DNA of 64,000 nt, taken from contig SVKV01000007.1 of assembly GCA_015068305.1 (NCBI GenBank), forward strand, positions 1-64,000, given 5' to 3'. This DNA comes from Oscillospiraceae bacterium. GTDB taxonomy: Bacteria > Bacillota > Clostridia > Oscillospirales > Oscillospiraceae. The position numbers and the translations under genes were made by a program. This document shows, one piece after another, positions 59,484 to 64,000 of this stretch (position 1 is its first letter; each line of letters starts with the position of its first letter). The notes below the pieces were generated by a model. It did not search any database and was not told the origin of the DNA. It saw only the letters and a list, made by a program, of their open reading frames with translations.

Positions 59484-60572
59484 TTACTTCCTCCTGTTTG
59501 TTTGTGAATTGCCCAGAATCAGATCAAAGATGGCGATTGCCGCCGCCGCTTCCACAACAGGAACGGCTCTGGGAACGATACAGGGGTCGTGTCGGCCCTT
59601 GATTTCTAAGGTTACTTCTTCCATGGTTTTTAAGTTTACGCTTCGCTGGGGTTTTGCGATGGAAGGGGTGGGCTTGACGGTGACGCTGAATACAACGGGC
59701 ATGCCGTTGGTAATGCCGCCCAAAATGCCGCCGCAGTTGTTGGTCTCGGTGCGGATTTCTCCATTTTCGACAATAAAGGGATCATTGGCCATGCTGCCGC
59801 ACGATGCTGCAAAGCTTTTGCCCTGGCCGAATTCCAGAGCTTTCACAGCAGGAATTCCGTAGACAATCTGAGCAATCCTGCTCTCCACACCGCCGAACAT
59901 GGGTTCTCCCAAGCCTGCCGGGAGACCTGTAACAGCACATTCGATAATTCCGCCCACACTTTCAAGTTGCTCTTTCGCCTGGGCAATCGTATGCTGCATT
60001 GTTTCCGCAGCTTCAGCGGTGAGGGTGGGGAAAAACATCCCGATTTTATCCAGTTCCGGGTTGGTAAGGCTGAAGTATTCGCCATCCATCGACCCAATCT
60101 GGACAATATGGGCTCCAATTCGGATTCCCATTTCTTCCAGCCATTGCTTGCACAGTCCGCCTGCGATGCAAAGAGGAGCCGTCAGCCGGCCGGAGAAGTG
60201 GCCGCCGCCGGCGGCATCCTGGAAACCGCCGTACTTAACTTCAGCGGTATAATCCGCATGACCGGGCCGGGGAACATCCTTTAAGCTGTTGTAATCCCCG
60301 GAACGGGTGTTTTTATTATGAATCACGGCGGCAATGGGCGCGCCGCAGGTGTAGCCATCCAGAATTCCGGCCAGAAATTCGGGACGGTCCTCCTCCTTTC
60401 GGGGGGTGGACCAGTCATTCTGACCCGGAGCCCGGCGGTTTAGAAATTCCTGGAGCTGATCCAGATCCACAGGCAGGCCTGCGGGAATCCCGTCCAGGGT
60501 CATGCCAATAGCAGGGCCGTGGGACTGACCGAAAATGGAGAGTTTTAAGTTTTCACCGTAGGTACTGCTCAT
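59484..60572 (-). CDS. aroC: Chorismate synthase
   Basis: 362 residues. Signatures GQSHGPAIGMTLDGIPAG, RPGHADYTAEVKYGGFQDAAGGGHFSGR and NNCGGILGGITNGMPVVFSVTVKPTPSI. FMN-dependent conversion of EPSP to chorismate. ATG 60572 follows GGAGGTAATT; its first 20 bases overlap the aroA end. Confidence 0.96.
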   Translation of the reverse strand: MSSTYGENLKLSIFGQSHGPAIGMTLDGIPAGLPVDLDQLQEFLNRRAPGQNDWSTPRKEEDRPEFLAGILDGYTCGAPIAAVIHNKNTRSGDYNSLKDVPRPGHADYTAEVKYGGFQDAAGGGHFSGRLTAPLCIAGGLCKQWLEEMGIRIGAHIVQIGSMDGEYFSLTNPELDKIGMFFPTLTAEAAETMQHTIAQAKEQLESVGGIIECAVTGLPAGLGEPMFGGVESRIAQIVYGIPAVKALEFGQGKSFAASCGSMANDPFIVENGEIRTETNNCGGILGGITNGMPVVFSVTVKPTPSIAKPQRSVNLKTMEEVTLEIKGRHDPCIVPRAVPVVEAAAAIAIFDLILGNSQTNRRK

Positions 60573-61722
60573 AATTACCTCCGAGTCTTTCGTATTCCTC
60601 CCAGAATTTGGGATAGGATTTGCTGACGGCATCTGCGCCCAGGACGGTCACCGGCTTCTGACAGACAGTTGCAGCGATGGCCGCTGCCATGGCAATCCGG
60701 TGGTCATTGTGGGAATCCACCGTTCCGCCGAAAAGTCCTGTGCCGTGAACGGTCAGAGTATCATCAGATGCTTCTGCCTTACCGCCCAGGTTTTCAATCA
60801 TTTCCATAACTGTTGCTACCCGGTCGGATTCTTTCAGCCGCAGCCGCCGGATATTTGTAAAGGTGGCGCCGTGCTTTGCGGCAGCCACAACTGCCATAAT
60901 GGGAACCAGATCGGGGATATCCGATCCATCAATTGCAGGACAACCGCCGTCCATTTGCTTCAGATTATCGAGGATTGCCCGGTCACCCTGGACAGAATTC
61001 TGAGCGAGACCACGGATGGAAAGTGCGCTGCCCAGTTCGTTGGCGGCCAGGAAAAACGCACCGTTGCTCCAGTCTCCTTCCACCTCGATATGGCCAGGGG
61101 AACGGTAATGGGGGGCATCAAAAAGGGCCATGGCAGCCTTCGTCAGTTCAATATAAGGCTTCGATTCTGTCTTTCCAGTGATTTCCAGGGAGGTTTCGCC
61201 CCGGATCAGAGAAAGTGCAAACAGCAGACCTGTGATATACTGACTGGATACACTTCCGTCAATGGAATAAGAGCCGGGTCTCAGCTTTCCCGAACATCGA
61301 AGGGTGGCCGCTGACGGCCGGGAAAGGGAACAGCCCATACGCTCCATTTCCTCCCAGAGCGGGGAGAGGGGCCGCTGGGGCAGCCTGCCCTCCATCTGAA
61401 ATACGGCATCCGCACCCAGCGCGCCCACAATGGGCAGCAGAAAACGGAGGGTGGAGCCGCTCTCGCAGCAGTTTAAAACTGCGCATTCCGGCACCCGGGC
61501 AGCTGGGAAGACGGTATATCCTGTCTCGGTTCGGATGATGTCAGCCCCCAAAGCTCGCAGACAGTCCGCAGTTGCTTCAATGTCCCGGTTGGTATCGGCG
61601 CAGCGCAGCTGGGTAGGTCTGTCTGCGAATGCGGCGCAGATCAGCAGCCGGTGGGCCTGGGACTTGGAGGGAATGATTGTAATGTCACCCCGTAGGGTTC
61701 GGGGCCGGATGGTAAGATCCAT
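60553..61722 (-). CDS. aroA: 3-phosphoshikimate 1-carboxyvinyltransferase
   Basis: 389 residues, slightly shorter than the usual ~427. Marks: IIPSKSQAHRLLI (class II-like), CCESGSTLRFLLPIVGALG, SSQYITGLLFAL, and LRLKESDRVATVMEMIENLGG, NDHRIAMAAA. It makes EPSP from shikimate 3-phosphate and PEP. Start ATG 61722 with GAGGCAGG. Two bases behind aroB. Confidence 0.95.
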   Translation of the reverse strand: MDLTIRPRTLRGDITIIPSKSQAHRLLICAAFADRPTQLRCADTNRDIEATADCLRALGADIIRTETGYTVFPAARVPECAVLNCCESGSTLRFLLPIVGALGADAVFQMEGRLPQRPLSPLWEEMERMGCSLSRPSAATLRCSGKLRPGSYSIDGSVSSQYITGLLFALSLIRGETSLEITGKTESKPYIELTKAAMALFDAPHYRSPGHIEVEGDWSNGAFFLAANELGSALSIRGLAQNSVQGDRAILDNLKQMDGGCPAIDGSDIPDLVPIMAVVAAAKHGATFTNIRRLRLKESDRVATVMEMIENLGGKAEASDDTLTVHGTGLFGGTVDSHNDHRIAMAAAIAATVCQKPVTVLGADAVSKSYPKFWEEYERLGGNYEQYLR

Positions 61723-61723
61723 T

Positions 61724-62776
61724 TTAAAGACCTGCCTCGATAAAGGATTGGATTTCAGTAACCGGCATGGGAAGAATCACGCAATCGGCGATGGACCGGG
61801 GAACAATCAGACTGACGGTACCGCCGCTGCGTTTTTTATCCGACAGTGCAGCGGTAAACAGCTGCTCTGGGGTAGAATCACAGGAAGCAGGGAGCTTGAA
61901 GCTTTCAAGAACGGAAAGGATTTCATCCCGGGCTTCCTTGGTGCAAATGCCTTTTGCAAAGCCTGCCCGGGCGACGATGGCCATGCCAATGGCAACAGCT
62001 TTGCCGTGGGAGATTTCAAAATTGCTTTGGGCTTCCACGCCGTGGCCGAAGGTGTGGCCAAGATTCAGCTTCATCCGCATCCCTGTGTCAAATTCGTCCT
62101 GTGCAACCACATCCCGTTTCAGCTCCACACACCGGGTAATAACCGTTTCCCGGTCAAAGTCCAGACCGGTCTGAGCAAGGCAGCGGAACAGGTCATGGTC
62201 ATAAAGAACGGCGTACTTGATCACTTCGGCACAGCCGTCCCGGAAAATATCTTCCGGAAGGGTATTCAGACAGTCGGTGTCACACAGCACCAGGCTGGGC
62301 TGCCAGAAGGCACCGACCAGGTTCTTTCCCGCAGGAAGGTCGATGGCAGTCTTGCCGCCCACAGAAGAATCCACGGCGGCCAGAAGGGTCGTGGGTACTT
62401 GAATAAAGGAGATGCCCCGTAGGTAGGTTGCTGCGGCAAATCCGGCCAGATCACCTACCACGCCGCCGCCCAGGGCGACGATCAGATCGGTCCGGGTCAG
62501 ATGGTTCTCAGCCAGACAGTTCAAAAGTTCCAGATAGGTGTCAGCATTCTTGCTTTCTTCCCCGGCAGGGAATACAAAGCGGACCGCCTTGAGCCCCGCA
62601 TCAGTAATGGAACTGCGAACCGTATCGCCGTACAGGGGCCAGACGTTGGTATCGCTGACAATGCAGACCTTCTTTACTTTCTTCATGGCAGCTGCCCGGG
62701 AACCAATGGAACCCAGCAGACCGCTGCCGATGAGCACATCATAATCTCTGGAAGCAGTAACATGGACGGTATTCAT
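61724..62776 (-). CDS. aroB: 3-dehydroquinate synthase
   Basis: 350 residues. NAD and metal-site marks GEESKNADTYLELLNCLAENHLTRTDLIVALGGGVVGDLAGFAAATYLRGI are split across the N-terminal half, followed by VPTTLLAAVDSSVGGKTAIDLPAGKNLVGAFWQP and NLGHTFGHGVEAQ (Zn His). It cyclises DAHP. ATG 62776 follows AGAGGAGGTTGACGG and overlaps the tyrA stop. Confidence 0.96.
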   Translation of the reverse strand: MNTVHVTASRDYDVLIGSGLLGSIGSRAAAMKKVKKVCIVSDTNVWPLYGDTVRSSITDAGLKAVRFVFPAGEESKNADTYLELLNCLAENHLTRTDLIVALGGGVVGDLAGFAAATYLRGISFIQVPTTLLAAVDSSVGGKTAIDLPAGKNLVGAFWQPSLVLCDTDCLNTLPEDIFRDGCAEVIKYAVLYDHDLFRCLAQTGLDFDRETVITRCVELKRDVVAQDEFDTGMRMKLNLGHTFGHGVEAQSNFEISHGKAVAIGMAIVARAGFAKGICTKEARDEILSVLESFKLPASCDSTPEQLFTAALSDKKRSGGTVSLIVPRSIADCVILPMPVTEIQSFIEAGL

Positions 62777-63603
62777 CCGTCAACCTCCTCTTTGCGCCGT
62801 TTGCCCTCTTCCAGCAGAGCGATCAGCTTTTCCTGATCTTCATCAGCCAGGGCATCCCGGTAGGCTTTTAAGCTGTCAATATAGGTATCCAGTTCAAACA
62901 AGGTAAAATCCTTGTTTTCCAGGAACAACTCCGCCCACATCCGGGGGTTGAGCCAGGCAACTCTGGTCAGATCCCGGTAGCTGCCTGCAGAGAAGCCCTT
63001 GTGGCTTCTGGCGGTGGGGGATTTGATGAAGGCATTACTCAGAATGTGGGGCATCTGGGAGGTAAAGGCAATCATCCGGTCGTGATTTTCTGCGGTTGTG
63101 GCAGAAAAGGAACCGAACCGGCAGGGTGCAAGGGCCTGCTTACACCGGTCCAGCAGCTCCATATCGTCAAATCTGGGAGGTACCAGAACCATGGGCTGAC
63201 CTTCAAAGAGATTGGCCCGGCTGTATTTAAAACCGGAAAACTGGGAACCGGCCATGGGATGGCCGCCCACGAAGGTAAAGCCGTATTTTTCCGCAAGCGG
63301 AAAGCACCGGCTGCAGATCTGGCGTTTGATGCCGCAAAGATCCAGCACCAGAGCATCGGAACGGATCAGATGGGCATGCGCTTCCAGCCAGGCTGCGCTT
63401 CCGGCAGGATAAATTGCCAGCAGAACCAGGTTGCAATGGACAATGGTGCTTTCAGTCAGTTCTTCGTGCACTGCACCTGCCAGCATGGCAAAGGAAAGCA
63501 TCTGTTCGTCCTTTTCACAGGCATAAACGGTATGGCCTTCCAGGGCATAGGACCGTGCCATGGATCCGCCGATGAGGCCCAGACCCAATATTCCGACTCT
63601 CAC
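62773..63603 (-). CDS. tyrA: Prephenate dehydrogenase
   Basis: 276 residues. NAD motif [22 protein letters not shown] at the N-terminus, then [26 protein letters not shown] and [12 protein letters not shown]. It makes 4-hydroxyphenylpyruvate for tyrosine. There is no ACT or mutase domain; the mutase is supplied by PheA. GTG start 63603 overlaps the aroF stop (GTGA), with GGGAGGCGATCCT upstream. Confidence 0.93.
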   Translation of the reverse strand: MRVGILGLGLIGGSMARSYALEGHTVYACEKDEQMLSFAMLAGAVHEELTESTIVHCNLVLLAIYPAGSAAWLEAHAHLIRSDALVLDLCGIKRQICSRCFPLAEKYGFTFVGGHPMAGSQFSGFKYSRANLFEGQPMVLVPPRFDDMELLDRCKQALAPCRFGSFSATTAENHDRMIAFTSQMPHILSNAFIKSPTARSHKGFSAGSYRDLTRVAWLNPRMWAELFLENKDFTLFELDTYIDSLKAYRDALADEDQEKLIALLEEGKRRKEEVDG

Positions 63604-64000
63604 AGGATCGCCTCCCGGACACGCTGAACCCGGTGGTTCAGATCGTCAAACTGGGCAGGAGTCAGAGACTGGGCACCGTCGCACAGGGCGCAGGCGGGAT
63701 TGTTGTGGACTTCGATCATGATGCCGTCGGCACCGGAGGCTGCTGCTGCCACGGCCATGGGGGGAACCAGCTTTGCTTTGCCGGTGGCATGACTGGGGTC
63801 AACGACCACGGGCAGATGGCTCAGCTCGTGGAGTGCAGAAACGGCGGAAAGGTCTAGGGTATTTCTGGTGTAAGTTTCAAAGGTCCGGATGCCCCGCTCG
63901 CAGAGGATGACCTGTTCATTGCCCTCGCTCATGATGTATTCGGCACTCATGAGGAGCTCCTGGAGTGTGTTTGCAAGGCCCCGCTTCAAAAGGATCGGAA
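63600..64000 (-). CDS. aroF: 3-deoxy-7-phosphoheptulonate synthase (DAHP synthase), C-terminal part
   Basis: C-terminal ~133 residues; the rest lies right of the window. Frame is open to the edge ([27 protein letters not shown], then [66 protein letters not shown]), the type Ibeta/KDO8PS-like enzyme. It condenses PEP and erythrose 4-phosphate, the first shikimate step. It is upstream in the operon; any ACT or mutase domain would be outside the window. Confidence 0.93.
   Translation of the reverse strand, partial: PILLKRGLANTLQELLMSAEYIMSEGNEQVILCERGIRTFETYTRNTLDLSAVSALHELSHLPVVVDPSHATGKAKLVPPMAVAAAASGADGIMIEVHNNPACALCDGAQSLTPAQFDDLNHRVQRVREAIL

Overview
The window looks like chromosomal DNA of a Gram-positive, low-oxygen member of the Clostridia, most likely the Oscillospirales (Ruminococcaceae/Oscillospiraceae-like). 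The grounds are spoIIGA-sigE, a SipL/SpoVID-like LysM protein, Rex, class III glutamine synthetase, PolC, anaerobic NrdG, strong AGGAGG ribosome sites, and moderately GC-rich codon use (judged by eye). There is no phage, IS element, CRISPR array or rRNA. Nearly everything is dense housekeeping DNA, and the one mobile-looking stretch is the non-coding segment behind the single tRNA gene (33.2-33.5 kb).

Layout. 0-7.6 kb: two FAD-dependent oxidoreductases (the first cut by the window edge), a CPBP protease, DUF1294, a lipoprotein, a WYL regulator, a membrane protein and endonuclease IV. 7.7-12.6 kb: FHA-FtsW glycosyltransferase plus its partner transpeptidase, a small unlisted membrane protein, and the SipL-like protein. 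12.7-18.9 kb: two CobW-type GTPases (one with a large His/Cys repeat), RarA, DUF951, SpoIIGA-SigE and Rex. 18.9-21.4 kb (minus): DUF975 and a true glutaminyl-tRNA synthetase. 21.7-32.2 kb: pyrH-frr-uppS-cdsA-dxr-rseP-ispG-polC, the classic Firmicutes translation/envelope/isoprenoid/replication series. 32.3-33.0 kb: a barnase/barstar pair. 33.1-33.5 kb: tRNA-Pro(GGG), a three-hairpin element and degenerate repeats. 33.6-45.1 kb: short units for amino acid symport, nucleoside and NAD salvage, a regulator, an AbrB/PLP-lyase/EamA operon, a Zn protease with a small alarmone hydrolase, and NrdG-dUTPase. 45.2-56.7 kb: Na/Pi cotransporter, GlnN, aspartate aminotransferase, a LUD/P-loop/GtrA group, and an ABC exporter with a giant coiled-coil permease. 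56.7-64.0 kb (minus): an eight-gene aromatic amino acid operon, aroF-tyrA-aroB-aroA-aroC-pheA-aroEK-aroQ, running off the right edge.

How genes work together. The aro operon encodes all seven steps to chorismate plus the first committed steps to Phe and Tyr, with shikimate dehydrogenase and kinase fused. The pyrH-polC run couples nucleotide supply, ribosome recycling, undecaprenyl and CDP-diacylglycerol supply, the MEP pathway and replication. Sporulation genes (spoIIGA, sigE, sipL-like) imply an endospore former or recent descendant.

Most interesting points: a six-copy 54-bp His/Cys repeat in a CobW GTPase paired with a second GTPase that seems fused to a YcgQ-like domain; a 113-bp three-hairpin element with terminal inverted repeats next to tRNA-derived repeats; three ATCGAT palindromes spaced exactly 16 bp at the rex promoter; and a LexA-box-like site upstream of rarA. 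All start choices rest on ribosome-site spacing, and family names rest on motif recognition without database searches.
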